Both the position numbers and the translations under genes were made by a program. Below the pieces are notes generated by a model, which ran no database searches, was not told the origin of the DNA, and saw only the letters and a list, made by a program, of their open reading frames with translations. A DNA stretch of 54,111 nt from a bacterium (lineage in GTDB: Bacteria; Pseudomonadota; Gammaproteobacteria; Burkholderiales; Burkholderiaceae_C): NCBI GenBank assembly GCA_030824555.1, contig JAVBXK010000139.1, forward strand, positions 1-54,111, in the 5' to 3' direction. This document shows positions 1 through 8,452 of the stretch, in pieces (position 1 is the stretch's first letter; each line of letters begins with the position of its first letter).

Positions 1-291
1 TGGCCCGTCTTGTTTCCCGCCTCGGTGAGTCGTTTGCGTGTCTGGCTCATCGATGGGGTGAACTTTACTGTTGCATGAAGAGAAGAAAAATAGCAAATTT
101 GTCGATTCATTGTTTCTATATACGAAATTATTGAGCGCAACCTCAACCTTCGTCCACAAGGCCGTGGTGTGCATTGCCGCACACCACCACGGGGCAACCA
201 CAGGCCAGCCAGCCCCTTCTCGGCACTTTGTGCCCGACAATTCCCCCATGCCAGCCCGCCTGGCCTGTCCGATCGCAGCCAAGAGGTGACC
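1..291. other. Upstream region without a supported gene
   Basis: No convincing reading frame ends or begins here. The stretch from about 60 to 145 is clearly AT-richer than the rest of the window and probably carries the promoter of the cyclic-nucleotide-binding gene that follows. I could not pick a -35/-10 pair with confidence. A purine-rich AAGAGGTG at 280-287 serves as ribosome binding site for the ATG at 292. Confidence 0.4.
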
Positions 292-894
292 ATGCTCAAG
301 AACCTGATAGACCGCATCCGCACCGCCACCGGTCTGGGCCAGGACCACCACGCCGCCTGGAAACTGGACTTCAAAGAGCCCCAAACCAGCGCGGAAGCCG
401 CTGCCGACATGTTGCGTGCGCCCACCGCATTGATGCAGCTGACCGACGCGCAGGCACACACGGTGGTGAAGTACATGCAGCCGCTCATCATTCCCGACGG
501 CACGGTCATTTTTGAAGAAGGCGACCAGGACGACACCGGCTACATGCTGCTGATCATCGGTGGTGAGGTGACGGTCGAAACCCTCATCGTCAGCCGCCAG
601 ACGCCCGACACCCTGACCGTGCTGGGCCCAGGCAGCCTGATCGGCGAAATGGCGCTGTTCGACGGTGCGGCCCGCTCGGCCACCTGCACGGCCACCACGC
701 TGGTGCGCTGTGCGGTGCTGACCCGCGAAGCCATTGAAAGCCTGACGCGCAACGAGCCCGCCGTGGCCGCGCACCTGATGACCGCCATCGGCCAGCGCCT
801 GGCCGAGCGCATGCGCCAGAGCGACGACAAAGTGCGCCTGTACAGCCACCTGGTGCGCACCATGCAAAAGGAAATCGACTCGCTGATGCGTTGA
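292..894 (+). CDS. Stand-alone cyclic-nucleotide-binding domain protein
   Basis: The 200-residue product carries a Crp/cNMP-binding beta-roll at about residues 50-165, seen as IPDGTVIFEEGDQDD, then GPGSLIGEMALFDGAARS. The C-terminal 40 residues are helical and charged and show no winged helix, so this is a ligand-binding protein without its own DNA-binding domain, unlike Crp/Fnr. The ATG at 292 is chosen because AAGAGG sits just upstream; a longer frame from 169 has no such site. The stop lies 13 bases before the sigma-54 activator gene, so the two are probably co-transcribed and this protein may pass a nucleotide signal to that pathway. The ligand cannot be read from the sequence. Confidence 0.85.
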   Translation: MLKNLIDRIRTATGLGQDHHAAWKLDFKEPQTSAEAAADMLRAPTALMQLTDAQAHTVVKYMQPLIIPDGTVIFEEGDQDDTGYMLLIIGGEVTVETLIVSRQTPDTLTVLGPGSLIGEMALFDGAARSATCTATTLVRCAVLTREAIESLTRNEPAVAAHLMTAIGQRLAERMRQSDDKVRLYSHLVRTMQKEIDSLMR

Positions 895-907
895 AAACGC
901 CGACACC

Positions 908-2599
908 GTGGCATCTCCCTCATCCCCATCACCTTCCACACCACGGCCCGCCGACGAGACGCCACCGGACTGGCGCGCACAGGAGCTGCTGCTCATGCGC
1001 GAAGTCATGCGCCTGCTGGGCAAAAGCCTGGCCCCTGGCTTGGTGCTGCGCGAAATGCTGCACCTGATCAGCGAGCTGCTGGGCCTGAACCGGGGCCGCC
1101 TGGTACTGGCCGACACGGGGGCCGCCCAAGCCCCCGGCGGCCCACGCACCGCCCGCATACAGCACGCCTACGGACTGACCCAGGAAGAGGCCCAGCGCGG
1201 CGTGTACGCCTGGGGCGAAGGCATCACCGGCAAGGTGCTGGCCACAGGGCTGCCCGCCATCGTGCAAGACGTGGATGCCGAGCCGCTGTTTCTGTTCCGT
1301 GCGGTCACGCGCGACCAATTGCCCCCAGAGACGGTGGCCTACATCGCCCTGCCGGTGGAGCTGAACGGGGCCACCGTGGGGGTGCTGGGCTGCCACCGCA
1401 TCCGCAGTCGCCAGCGCCACCTGAACGACGACCTGGCCGTGCTGCGCGTGCTGGCCACGCTGGCTGGCCAGGTGCTGCAGCTGGAACAACTGGTGGCCGA
1501 GCAAACCCGCCAGCTGGCTGTGCGCAACGCCGAACTGGCCCGTGCCCTGAACACGCACACCGCCCGCTACGGGTTGGTGGGCCAGTCGCCCGCGCTGCTG
1601 AAAGCGCTGGGCGAGCTCGAACGGGTGTCGCAATCGCAGGCCACTGTGCTGCTGCTGGGCGAATCGGGCACTGGCAAGGAGCTGTTTGCCCGTGCCGTGC
1701 ACCTGGCCAGCGGTCGCAAGGAAGGGCCGTTCATCAAGGTGAACTGCTCGGCCATTCCCGACACGCTGTTTGAATCGGAGCTGTTTGGCCATGAGCGCGG
1801 GGCCTTCACCGGGGCCATCCAGGCGCGCACCGGCTGGTTTGAGCAGGCGAACGGCGGCACCATTTTTCTGGACGAAATGGGCGAGCTGCCCCTGCCCCTG
1901 CAAGCCAAGCTGCTGCGCACGCTGCAAGAGGGCACGCTGGTGCGGCTGGGTGGCACGCGCGAGGTACGCATCGACGTGCGGCTGGTGGCCGCCACCAACC
2001 GCGACCTGGCCGCCGAGGTGGCTGCGGGGCGCTTCCGGCAAGACCTGTACTACCGCTTGAACGTGGTGCCCATCCGCTTGCCGTCCTTGCGCGAGCGGCG
2101 CGACGACATTCACCCCCTGGCCCTGCACTTTCTGAGCCGTGCCAACCAGGCCCACCAGCGCAATGTGCACCTCACCCCCGAGGCACTGGCCCTGCTCGAT
2201 GCCCACCCTTGGCCCGGCAACATCCGCGAGCTGGGCAATGTGGTCGAGCGCCTGGTGCTGCTGGCCGACCAAGCTGCCGTGGGGCCCACCGAGCTGGCAC
2301 GCTACCTGGGCAGCGCGGGCCAAGACACCGCCGCCATGGCAGCTACTTTGGCCCCCGCAGCACCTGTGTCCCAGCCGCCTTCGGCCGTTGCCCCCGCATC
2401 GGTTTCGACAGCCGCATTGCCCGGCGGGTGGACCGCCAGCCCGCTGGTGCGCGAGTACCAGAGCGCCCACTCGCACACACCCGACCTGCTGGCGCAAGTG
2501 CTGGCCCAGCACCAGGGCAACCAGTCGCGCGCGGCCCAGAGCCTGGGGCTGACGCTGCGCCAGTTTGCCTACCGCCTGAAAAAAGCCGGCCTGCGCTGA
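908..2599 (+). CDS. Sigma-54-dependent activator (GAF-AAA+-Fis)
   Basis: This 563-residue enhancer-binding protein has an N-terminal GAF sensor (about residues 30-190), a full AAA+ domain (about 220-455) and a Fis-type helix-turn-helix at the extreme C terminus (NQSRAAQSLGLTLRQFAYR). The AAA+ part shows Walker A GESGTGKE, the sigma-54 contact loop GAFTGA, Walker B GGTIFLDEMGEL and an arginine-rich RERRDD segment. Architecture matches NorR/NifA-like regulators, but the ligand of the GAF domain is unknown. The start is GTG. A matching -24/-12 promoter and a 19-bp inverted repeat lie just downstream, so it very probably activates the rhodanese-to-reductase operon that follows. Confidence 0.92.
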   Translation: MASPSSPSPSTPRPADETPPDWRAQELLLMREVMRLLGKSLAPGLVLREMLHLISELLGLNRGRLVLADTGAAQAPGGPRTARIQHAYGLTQEEAQRGVYAWGEGITGKVLATGLPAIVQDVDAEPLFLFRAVTRDQLPPETVAYIALPVELNGATVGVLGCHRIRSRQRHLNDDLAVLRVLATLAGQVLQLEQLVAEQTRQLAVRNAELARALNTHTARYGLVGQSPALLKALGELERVSQSQATVLLLGESGTGKELFARAVHLASGRKEGPFIKVNCSAIPDTLFESELFGHERGAFTGAIQARTGWFEQANGGTIFLDEMGELPLPLQAKLLRTLQEGTLVRLGGTREVRIDVRLVAATNRDLAAEVAAGRFRQDLYYRLNVVPIRLPSLRERRDDIHPLALHFLSRANQAHQRNVHLTPEALALLDAHPWPGNIRELGNVVERLVLLADQAAVGPTELARYLGSAGQDTAAMAATLAPAAPVSQPPSAVAPASVSTAALPGGWTASPLVREYQSAHSHTPDLLAQVLAQHQGNQSRAAQSLGLTLRQFAYRLKKAGLR

Positions 2600-2621
2600 C
2601 GAACGCGGGCACCTCCAATGT

Positions 2622-2640
2622 TGTTGACAATTTGTCAACA
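2622..2640 (+). promoter_or_regulatory. Perfect 8-bp inverted repeat, candidate enhancer (UAS)
   Basis: TGTTGACA and TGTCAACA are separated by three bases (ATT). A further GTCAAC half-site follows at 2645-2650. The repeat is about 140 bp upstream of the -24 element, a typical distance for a sigma-54 activator site, and lies immediately after the activator gene. Assigning it to that activator is inference. Confidence 0.65.
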
Positions 2641-2704
2641 CAAAGTCAACCATCTTCCCGCCGCCCTGAAAACCCTCTCCAGCGGGGAGATAGGATCATA
2701 TTTT

Positions 2705-2724
2705 TTCAATAGCTAACTATTGAA
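2705..2724 (+). promoter_or_regulatory. AT-rich inverted repeat between enhancer and -24 element
   Basis: TTCAATAG and CTATTGAA flank CTAA, a perfect 8-bp inverted repeat in an AT-rich tract (2699-2765). It could be a protein-binding or bending site between enhancer and promoter, a weak terminator for the activator gene, or a remnant of the ATAGCT-type intergenic repeat seen elsewhere in the window. Confidence 0.4.
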
Positions 2725-2778
2725 TATACAAAAGCTGTAGGACGCATTTTTATACTGATTTTTCAGCAATTCACCCAA

Positions 2779-2794
2779 TTGGCACGCGGCTTGC
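2779..2794 (+). promoter_or_regulatory. Sigma-54 (-24/-12) promoter
   Basis: TTGGCACGCGGCTTGC fits the RpoN consensus TGGCACG-N4-TTGC exactly, with GG and GC ten bases apart. Transcription would begin around 2806, giving a leader of roughly 40 bases before the rhodanese ATG at 2846. Confidence 0.9.
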
Positions 2795-2845
2795 GAAGCA
2801 GAGGCACAGGCCGTTTCGCCTGCCACCGCCAATTGGAGATTGCCC

Positions 2846-3706
2846 ATGACCGTCGAAGCCGTCCTGATGGACCCGGCCCAACTTCTGGCCCTGCAAGCCA
2901 GCGAACCCGTTGTGCTGATTGACACCCGCGATGCAGACACCTTCGCTCAAGGCCACATACCCGGTGCAGTGAACCTGCGCGAAGTGTTCACCTTTCTGGC
3001 CACCTCCACGCCCGAAGGTCTGAAGGCGCTGAAAGACACCTTCGCCCAGGCCCTGGGGGCCGCAGGTTTGTCTGGTGCGGAAACGGCTGTTTTTTACGAA
3101 GATGCCCTGAACAGCGGCTACGGCCAATCGTGCCGTGGCTACTACCTGCTGAGCTGGCTGGGCTACCCCAAAATCAAGGTGCTCAACGGGGGCTTCAGCG
3201 CCTGGAAAGCAGCGGGGCTGCCGGTGTCCACCGTCGCCACCACCCCCACACCCGCCACGTTCCCGACCGACCTGAGCCCCACCGACGTGATGCTGACCCA
3301 GGCCGACGTGCTGGCCGCGCTGGGCACCGATGCCGTGCTGCTGGACGTGCGCGACGTGGACGAATGGATTGGCGAAAGCTCGTCACCCTATGGCAAAGAC
3401 TTTGCGCCCCGCAAGGGCCGTCTGCCCGGTGCCAAGTGGGTGGAGTGGTACCGCTTCATGAAGCCCACGGCCCAAGGCCCGCTGTTCAAGTCGCCCGATG
3501 AGGTCCGCGCCGAGTGCGCCACGGCGGGCATCAAACCCGACGACAAGGTCTACCTGTATTGCTTCAAAGGTGCCCGCGCGTCCAACACCTTCCTGGCCCT
3601 GAAGCAAGCTGGCTTCAGCGACGTGCGCATGTACTTCGGCTCCTGGAACGAATGGTCGCGCGACGACAGCCTGCCCATCGAAACCGGCCTGCCCCTGGCG
3701 GCCTGA
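2846..3706 (+). CDS. Sulfurtransferase, tandem rhodanese domains
   Basis: The 286-residue product has two rhodanese domains. The N-terminal one (about 10-125) shows LIDTRDADTFAQGHIPGA and appears structural. The C-terminal one (about 150-280) carries the active-site loop with Cys239 in YCFKGARASNT, a CFKGAR loop unlike both the CRKGVT of classical rhodaneses and the CGSGVT of mercaptopyruvate sulfurtransferases. It should move sulfane sulfur from a donor to a thiophilic acceptor; the physiological donor is unknown. ATG 2846 has GGAG upstream and is preferred over the in-frame TTG at 2840. It is the first gene behind the sigma-54 promoter, followed by the OsmC-like gene after 55 bases. Confidence 0.9.
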   Translation: MTVEAVLMDPAQLLALQASEPVVLIDTRDADTFAQGHIPGAVNLREVFTFLATSTPEGLKALKDTFAQALGAAGLSGAETAVFYEDALNSGYGQSCRGYYLLSWLGYPKIKVLNGGFSAWKAAGLPVSTVATTPTPATFPTDLSPTDVMLTQADVLAALGTDAVLLDVRDVDEWIGESSSPYGKDFAPRKGRLPGAKWVEWYRFMKPTAQGPLFKSPDEVRAECATAGIKPDDKVYLYCFKGARASNTFLALKQAGFSDVRMYFGSWNEWSRDDSLPIETGLPLAA

Positions 3707-3761
3707 CACACACCTGCCGCACTCAGCACAACCCTTTTTATCAACTCGACTGGAAACTCTC

Positions 3762-4319
3762 ATGTCCACCTCCGCCGTCATCGAATCCACCACCGTCAAA
3801 GCCTACCTTCGCCCCATCGATGCTGCAGGTCTGGCCACCTTCGCCGCAGGCGGCAAAGCCAACCCTGCACGCCGTGGCACCAACAAGGTCCACACCGTGA
3901 TGGAAGGTCAATACCGCAGCCTGTCGTCCGTGGGCGACAAGCACACCGTGGTGGTCGACGAGCCGCTGCACCTGTTCGGTGAAGACACCGCACCCGCACC
4001 CGGCGAGATCGTGCTGTCAGGCCTGGGCGGCTGCATCGCCGTGGGCGTGACCGCCGTGGCCACGTGGAAGGGTGTGAAGCTGACCAAATTGGAAGTTTTT
4101 CTGGAAGGCGACATTGGCAACCCCGCTGCCTGGGGTGCCGGTGGCGCGCTGGAAATGACGCCACCCCAGATGGGCTTCCAGGCCATCCGCGTGAAGGTGC
4201 TGGTGGAAGGCGATGCGACCCGCGAAGAACTGGACGAGATCGTGAAACACGCCAACTTCTACTCGCCCGTTGCCAACTCCATGCGCAACCCCATTCCGTT
4301 TGAAATCAGCATGGCCTGA
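3762..4319 (+). CDS. OsmC/Ohr-fold protein lacking the second active cysteine
   Basis: The 185-residue sequence matches the OsmC-like fold, with the central helix motif LSGLGGCIAVGVTAVA and a C-terminal PVANSM region. OsmC and Ohr peroxidases use two cysteines. Here the first is present (in GGC) but the position expected for the second is serine (SPVANSM), so classical thiol peroxidase activity is doubtful. The domain may bind or sense a thiolated small molecule instead. It lies between the rhodanese and the flavoprotein genes in the sigma-54-controlled operon, suggesting a role in handling a sulfur-containing intermediate; that role is inferred. Confidence 0.85.
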   Translation: MSTSAVIESTTVKAYLRPIDAAGLATFAAGGKANPARRGTNKVHTVMEGQYRSLSSVGDKHTVVVDEPLHLFGEDTAPAPGEIVLSGLGGCIAVGVTAVATWKGVKLTKLEVFLEGDIGNPAAWGAGGALEMTPPQMGFQAIRVKVLVEGDATREELDEIVKHANFYSPVANSMRNPIPFEISMA

Positions 4320-4369
4320 CCGGCCACGCCCCATTTGAGCACCGCACCCCGTTGAACCAGGAACCCACC

Positions 4370-5506
4370 ATGAACCCCACCGACCTGCCCGCTGACGTTG
4401 TTCAAGCCGCCGCCACCGACAACTTGCTGAGCGCCGTGCGTGCCATTGCACAAGGGCCTTTGGCCCAGCGTGCGCAGGCCATCGACGAAGGGGCCTACCC
4501 CATCGACCTGGTGACCCAACTGGCAAAAATGGGGGCCATGAGTGCGCACATCGACCAGCCTGGCCGCCCCGGCGACTACATGACCACCATCGCGGCCATG
4601 GCGGAAGTGGGCAAAGTGTGTGGAGCCACCTCGTTCCTGATGTGGCAGCAGGCGGTGTCGGCGCTGTACCTGTTTGGCTCTGCCAACGAAGCCATGCGTG
4701 GCGAACGTCTGCAGCGCCACTTGCGCGGCGAACTGATCGGTGCCACCGGCATGTCCAACCCCATGAAAGGCTTTGCGGGCATTGAAAAAATGCTGCTCAA
4801 GGCCACACCCGTGGAAGGGGGTTACCGCGTCAACGGCACGCTGCCCTGGGTCAGCAACCTGGCACAGGAACACAGCCTGGGCACCGTGGCCGCCGTGGAA
4901 GGCAGCACCGAGCGCGCAGTGATGTTCATGCTGCCGTGCAACGCACCGGGTGTCACGCTCAAAACATGCCCCAAGTTTTCAGGCATGGAAGGCACGGGCA
5001 CCTATGCCGTGCAGTGCAAAGACGTGTTCATCGGTGCCGATGACATCCTGGGCGACCCCTGCAAGCCTTACCTGCGTGGCATCCGCGGTGCGTTCGTGCT
5101 GCTGCAGTGCGGCATTGCCGCCGGCATCATCCAGGGGGCCATCGACAGCATGTGGGCGGTGGAAGACCAGCTGGGGCATGTGAACCAGTTCCTGGACGAC
5201 CGGCCCGACCAACTGCAGGCCGAACTGGACGACCTGCTGGGCCGCGTGGTGGAACTGGCCAAAACGCCCTACGACAGCTCCAACGCCTATTTCATCGACG
5301 TGCTCAACGCCCGCATCGAAGGCGGCGAACTGTGCATGCGCGCGGCCACCTCGGCCCTGATGCACCAAGGTGCACGCGGCTACCTGATGCAGTCGGACGT
5401 GCAGCGCCGTGTGCGCGAGGCGCAGTTTGTGGCCATCGTCACACCCGCCATCAAGCACCTGCGCAAAGAAGTGGCCACCCTGTGCGCGGAGGACATGCCC
5501 GCATGA
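4370..5506 (+). CDS. Acyl-CoA-dehydrogenase-fold flavoprotein, atypical
   Basis: The 378-residue product has the acyl-CoA dehydrogenase fold: an N-terminal helical domain, a middle beta domain ([11 protein letters not shown], then LPWVSNL) and a C-terminal helical domain. At the C terminus the usual YEGT catalytic glutamate segment of medium-chain dehydrogenases is missing; the aligned stretch reads [14 protein letters not shown]. That resembles DszC/SfnB-type flavin monooxygenases more than true beta-oxidation enzymes. ATG 4370 follows CAGGAA; an upstream TTG at 4352 is less likely. The stop overlaps the next start (ATGA at 5503), so it is translationally coupled to the rubredoxin reductase, a plausible electron source. 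The substrate is unknown. Confidence 0.82.
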   Translation: MNPTDLPADVVQAAATDNLLSAVRAIAQGPLAQRAQAIDEGAYPIDLVTQLAKMGAMSAHIDQPGRPGDYMTTIAAMAEVGKVCGATSFLMWQQAVSALYLFGSANEAMRGERLQRHLRGELIGATGMSNPMKGFAGIEKMLLKATPVEGGYRVNGTLPWVSNLAQEHSLGTVAAVEGSTERAVMFMLPCNAPGVTLKTCPKFSGMEGTGTYAVQCKDVFIGADDILGDPCKPYLRGIRGAFVLLQCGIAAGIIQGAIDSMWAVEDQLGHVNQFLDDRPDQLQAELDDLLGRVVELAKTPYDSSNAYFIDVLNARIEGGELCMRAATSALMHQGARGYLMQSDVQRRVREAQFVAIVTPAIKHLRKEVATLCAEDMPA

Positions 5507-6783
5507 GCCCCCAGCCCGCCGCCGCCGCGCCCTTTCTCCAGTACATCTGCAACGCCTGCGGCCTGATCTACGACGAGGCCAAGGGCGACCCCGACAGCGG
5601 GCTGGCCCCCGGCACACGTTTTGCCGACATTCCCGATGACTGGGAATGCCCGCTGTGCGCCGTCACCAAAACCGACTTTTCGCCATACACCCCGCCCGAC
5701 CTGAGCAAACTGCGCAGCGCCGCAGCCTGCGCGGGTGCCACACGCCCGGCGGCCAAAAAGGGCCGCGCGGGCGTGGTCATCGTGGGTGCGGGCCGCGCGG
5801 GCTGGCAAATGGCCCAGGCCCTGCGCGAGACCGACGCCGAGTTGCCCATCACACTGGTCACGGCCTGCTCGGGCGACGTGTACGACAAACCCCTGTTGTC
5901 GGTGGCGCTGGCCAAACAGTTGCCGCTGGACAAGCTGGTGCGCGAAACCGGTGCCCAGGCCGCCGCCCGGCTGGGCGTGCGCCTGCTGGCCCAGACACAG
6001 GCCACGCGCATTTGCACGCGCACGCAAACCCTGTCCACCACGCGTGGCAACCAGCCGTTTGAAGAGCTGGTGCTGGCGCATGGCGCACAGGTGGCGCTGC
6101 CGCCGACGCTGCCCGCAGAGTTGTGCTGGCGGGTCAACCACCTGGACGCGTACCTGAAGCTGCGTGCCGCCCTTGGCGACACGCCCCAGCACGTCGCCAT
6201 CATCGGCGCGGGCTTGATTGGCAGCGAACTGGCCAACGACCTGGCGCTGGCCGGGCACCGCATCACCCTGCTCGACCCCATGGCCACGCCCCTGGCGCGC
6301 TGGGCCGCGCCGCAAGCGGGGGAACCTGTGCTGGCTGCGTGGCAAGCGTTGCCCATTGCATTCGTGGGCGGTGTGTCCATTGCCGGCGTGGAGGCCAACG
6401 CCACAGCCGGGCAGCGCGCCCGCGTGGTCACCACCACCTGCGGCCAGCGGTTTGTGGTGGACCAAGTGGTGGCCGCCACCGGCCTGGCCACGCCCAATCG
6501 GTTGGCTCAAAGCGCAGGACTGGCATGGGACAACGGCATTGCGGTGGATGCCACCACGCTGGCCACCAGCCAGCCGCACATCCATGCGCTGGGCGACTGC
6601 ATCACCATCGGTGGGCAAGCCAGCCGCTACATCGAACCCATTGGGCGGCAGGCGGCCACCATCGCGGCCAAACTGGCGGTGCGGCGTGCCGGGGCCGACG
6701 CCCAGGCCTGCCCCGTGCCGTATGAGGTGAAAGCTGCGGTGGTGCGGGTCAAAACCACGTCATGCCCCTTGACCTTGCACTGA
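5503..6783 (+). CDS. Rubredoxin-FAD/NAD(P)-dependent reductase fusion
   Basis: This 426-residue protein fuses an N-terminal rubredoxin (about residues 10-60; iron ligands in CNACG and CPLC) to a rubredoxin-reductase-like flavoprotein. The latter shows the FAD-binding GAGRAG at its start, a second dinucleotide fold GAGLIGSE for NAD(P)H, and the terminal FAD motif IHALGDC. It should carry electrons from NAD(P)H through FAD to the iron centre. The start overlaps the stop of the flavoprotein gene by four bases, so the pair probably form one redox unit. Much longer frames upstream belong to the preceding gene and are not used. Confidence 0.9.
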   Translation: MSPQPAAAAPFLQYICNACGLIYDEAKGDPDSGLAPGTRFADIPDDWECPLCAVTKTDFSPYTPPDLSKLRSAAACAGATRPAAKKGRAGVVIVGAGRAGWQMAQALRETDAELPITLVTACSGDVYDKPLLSVALAKQLPLDKLVRETGAQAAARLGVRLLAQTQATRICTRTQTLSTTRGNQPFEELVLAHGAQVALPPTLPAELCWRVNHLDAYLKLRAALGDTPQHVAIIGAGLIGSELANDLALAGHRITLLDPMATPLARWAAPQAGEPVLAAWQALPIAFVGGVSIAGVEANATAGQRARVVTTTCGQRFVVDQVVAATGLATPNRLAQSAGLAWDNGIAVDATTLATSQPHIHALGDCITIGGQASRYIEPIGRQAATIAAKLAVRRAGADAQACPVPYEVKAAVVRVKTTSCPLTLH

Positions 6784-6872
6784 GCCACTATGACTAACTG
6801 GCGGAACGTTGCTCAGGCACGCCCGAAAAACGCTCGGCCTCTGAACCGGACCAGGTAACCTGACAGGGCTGG

Positions 6873-6903
6873 GTCGGGCAAGGTGCAATGCCTCTTGCCC
6901 GAC
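6873..6903. terminator. Hairpin between convergent genes
   Basis: GTCGGGCAAG and CTTGCCCGAC form a perfect 10-bp stem with an 11-base loop between the reductase gene and the convergent hemerythrin-like gene. There is no long U tract, so it may be a bidirectional or Rho-assisted terminator. Confidence 0.6.
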
Positions 6904-6912
6904 GGGAGACGC

Positions 6913-7449
6913 TCATTCAGCTTGCGTCTGGGCTTTCAGTTTGGCGCGGCGAGCGGCCATTTCACGGCCCATGCCGTCGGTATTCACCGCTTCCAGGCGC
7001 TTGCGTGCTTCGGGGTAAGCCAGGGACTCTTCCAGCTCGATGTGCTCCTGGTACAACGCTTCGAACACATCCAGCGCGTGGCTCAGCTCGGTGGTATCGA
7101 ACCAAGTGCTGCCGTCGGCTGCTGCGGCAATGCTGGGCTCAATGGCCAGCCAGTTTTCTTCCAGCCACCCATGGTCTTGCGTCAGGCGCTTGGCCGCGTG
7201 CACCACTTGGGCGTCGGCACTGGCCAGCAGCGCGGGGAACACGTGTTTTTCCTCGTCCAGGTGGTGCTGCCGGGCATCGGTATTGAAGTACTCCAGCACC
7301 TCTTTGGCCTTCTCTTGCGATGCGTGGTCGAGTCCATCGGTCGCGATGCGGTCCACCAGCAAACGCAAAACCTGTAAATGCTGGCTGATGCGCGCATGCG
7401 TGGCATCGAGAAACTCAAATACACCAGGGGGCACAACGGCGGATGTCAT
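6913..7449 (-). CDS. Hemerythrin (HHE)-domain protein
   Basis: The 178-residue product is an all-helical HHE cation-binding protein. Candidate diiron ligands lie in HARISQHL, the run RQHHLDEEKHVFPAL, LTQDHGWLEE and YQEHIELEE. Such proteins bind oxygen or NO, or serve in repair of iron centres; which applies here is not evident. The ATG at 7449 has a GGAG-containing site upstream and replaces a longer frame starting at 7533 whose extra N terminus has no domain character. It converges on the sigma-54-controlled redox operon and is probably a single-gene transcript. Confidence 0.85.
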   Translation of the reverse strand: MTSAVVPPGVFEFLDATHARISQHLQVLRLLVDRIATDGLDHASQEKAKEVLEYFNTDARQHHLDEEKHVFPALLASADAQVVHAAKRLTQDHGWLEENWLAIEPSIAAAADGSTWFDTTELSHALDVFEALYQEHIELEESLAYPEARKRLEAVNTDGMGREMAARRAKLKAQTQAE

Positions 7450-7903
7450 GGTTCGCTCCACAGAGAGTTGAAGGGCAAAGAGGCATTCTGAAATTGCTGC
7501 GCAGCAACATCTTGATCTGGCGCAAGCCCGCACCGATTAGCCTGTCTGTGCCGTGCCATGTTGCTGCAATGCACCAACCCGGACGGAAATTGAGCCCCCA
7601 CGCACGCGCCATGCCGTGCGCAAGCTATACAAAACCATGCCTGTGGATTAAAATGCGAGGTTGCCGGATCGGCTTGCTACGCTGGAGTCAGGGCAGCCCG
7701 ATACCGAACCACACAGGTCATGACAGACAAGCAATGCCACCCCAGGGTTGGTATTGAACACCGCATGACCTGACAGCGACCCCCGATCGCTCCCGCGGCC
7801 TGCTCACCATCATCGCCGCGCTCACGACCGGTGCACACAGCGTTGCAACGGTCTTTTCAGCTGCTTTGGGTGAGGCAGCGAACGCGACCCACAGGAACAG
7901 GCC
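7450..7903. other. Intergenic region between hemerythrin gene and infA
   Basis: No gene is supported in these 454 bases. It holds the divergent promoters of the hemerythrin gene and infA. A possible weak -10 TAAAAT at 7649-7654 with TATACA 17 bases upstream could serve infA, but the resulting leader would be about 240 bases and I found no recognised structure in it. Confidence 0.35.
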
Positions 7904-8173
7904 ATGGCCAAAGAAGAACTGATTGAAATGACCGGTAAGGTCGACGAAGTATTGCCCGACACGCGCTTTCGCGTGACGCTGGACAACGGCCACCAACTGG
8001 TGGCGTATTCAGCCGGCAAGATGAAAAAGAACCACATCCGCATTCTGGCGGGTGACCGCGTGTCGCTGGAACTGTCGCCCTACGACCTGACCAAGGGGCG
8101 CATCAACTTCCGCTTCATCGAAAACCGTGGCGGCGGGCAATCTGGCCCCCCCACCCCACGCCGCCCACGTTGA
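7904..8173 (+). CDS. infA: Translation initiation factor IF-1
   Basis: The 89-residue S1/OB-fold protein starts [18 protein letters not shown] and contains the IF-1 signature [20 protein letters not shown]. It binds the ribosomal A site during initiation. It has a C-terminal extension of about 17 residues rich in Gly, Pro and Arg compared with the 72-residue enterobacterial protein. Beta-proteobacteria often carry this form as a second infA copy away from the ribosomal protein operon; no ribosomal genes are nearby here. Two strong intrinsic terminators follow. Confidence 0.95.
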   Translation: MAKEELIEMTGKVDEVLPDTRFRVTLDNGHQLVAYSAGKMKKNHIRILAGDRVSLELSPYDLTKGRINFRFIENRGGGQSGPPTPRRPR

Positions 8174-8207
8174 GGCGGCAGGCGTCCACACCGGGCGCCA
8201 GTCACAC

Positions 8208-8233
8208 AAAAGGGTGCGTCATGCACCCTTTTT
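8208..8233 (+). terminator. Intrinsic terminator of infA (first)
   Basis: AAAAGGGTGC-GTCAT-GCACCCTTTT forms a perfect 10-bp stem ending in a run of five T, 35 bases after the infA stop. Confidence 0.92.
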
Positions 8234-8252
8234 CACGTCTGACCCCAGTCAC

Positions 8253-8277
8253 AAAAGACGCCTTCGGGCGTCTTTTT
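8253..8277 (+). terminator. Intrinsic terminator of infA (second)
   Basis: AAAAGACGCC-TTCG-GGCGTCTTTT is a perfect stem with a stable UUCG tetraloop and five T. It lies 20 bases beyond the first terminator; the A tract on the other strand would let it work in both directions. Confidence 0.92.
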
Positions 8278-8452
8278 GCTTTTGTCTTGTGCGTGGTCCG
8301 AACCTGAGACAACGGCGGACGCAGCGCTCGGGTCACCGTCGACCGTGCCGCAGCACCCTTGCGATTTCGGCATGACTTTTCCTTGAAACAGCACTTTTCT
8401 GGCAATCGAAGTCTTTCGACAATGGGGGCCACACCCACCACAGGAGACCCCC

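Noticed and set aside
113-127. Near-palindrome TTTCTATATACGAAA as an operator
   Set aside because: Imperfect in the centre, short, and in an AT-rich tract where such matches are common by chance.
5107-5502. Longer start for the rubredoxin reductase
   Set aside because: The added residues are an out-of-frame reading of the preceding flavoprotein gene; ATG 5503 overlaps its stop and opens the rubredoxin domain.
7450-7903. Short peptide genes in the region upstream of infA
   Set aside because: Several short frames exist but none has a ribosome binding site, a domain or typical codon use.
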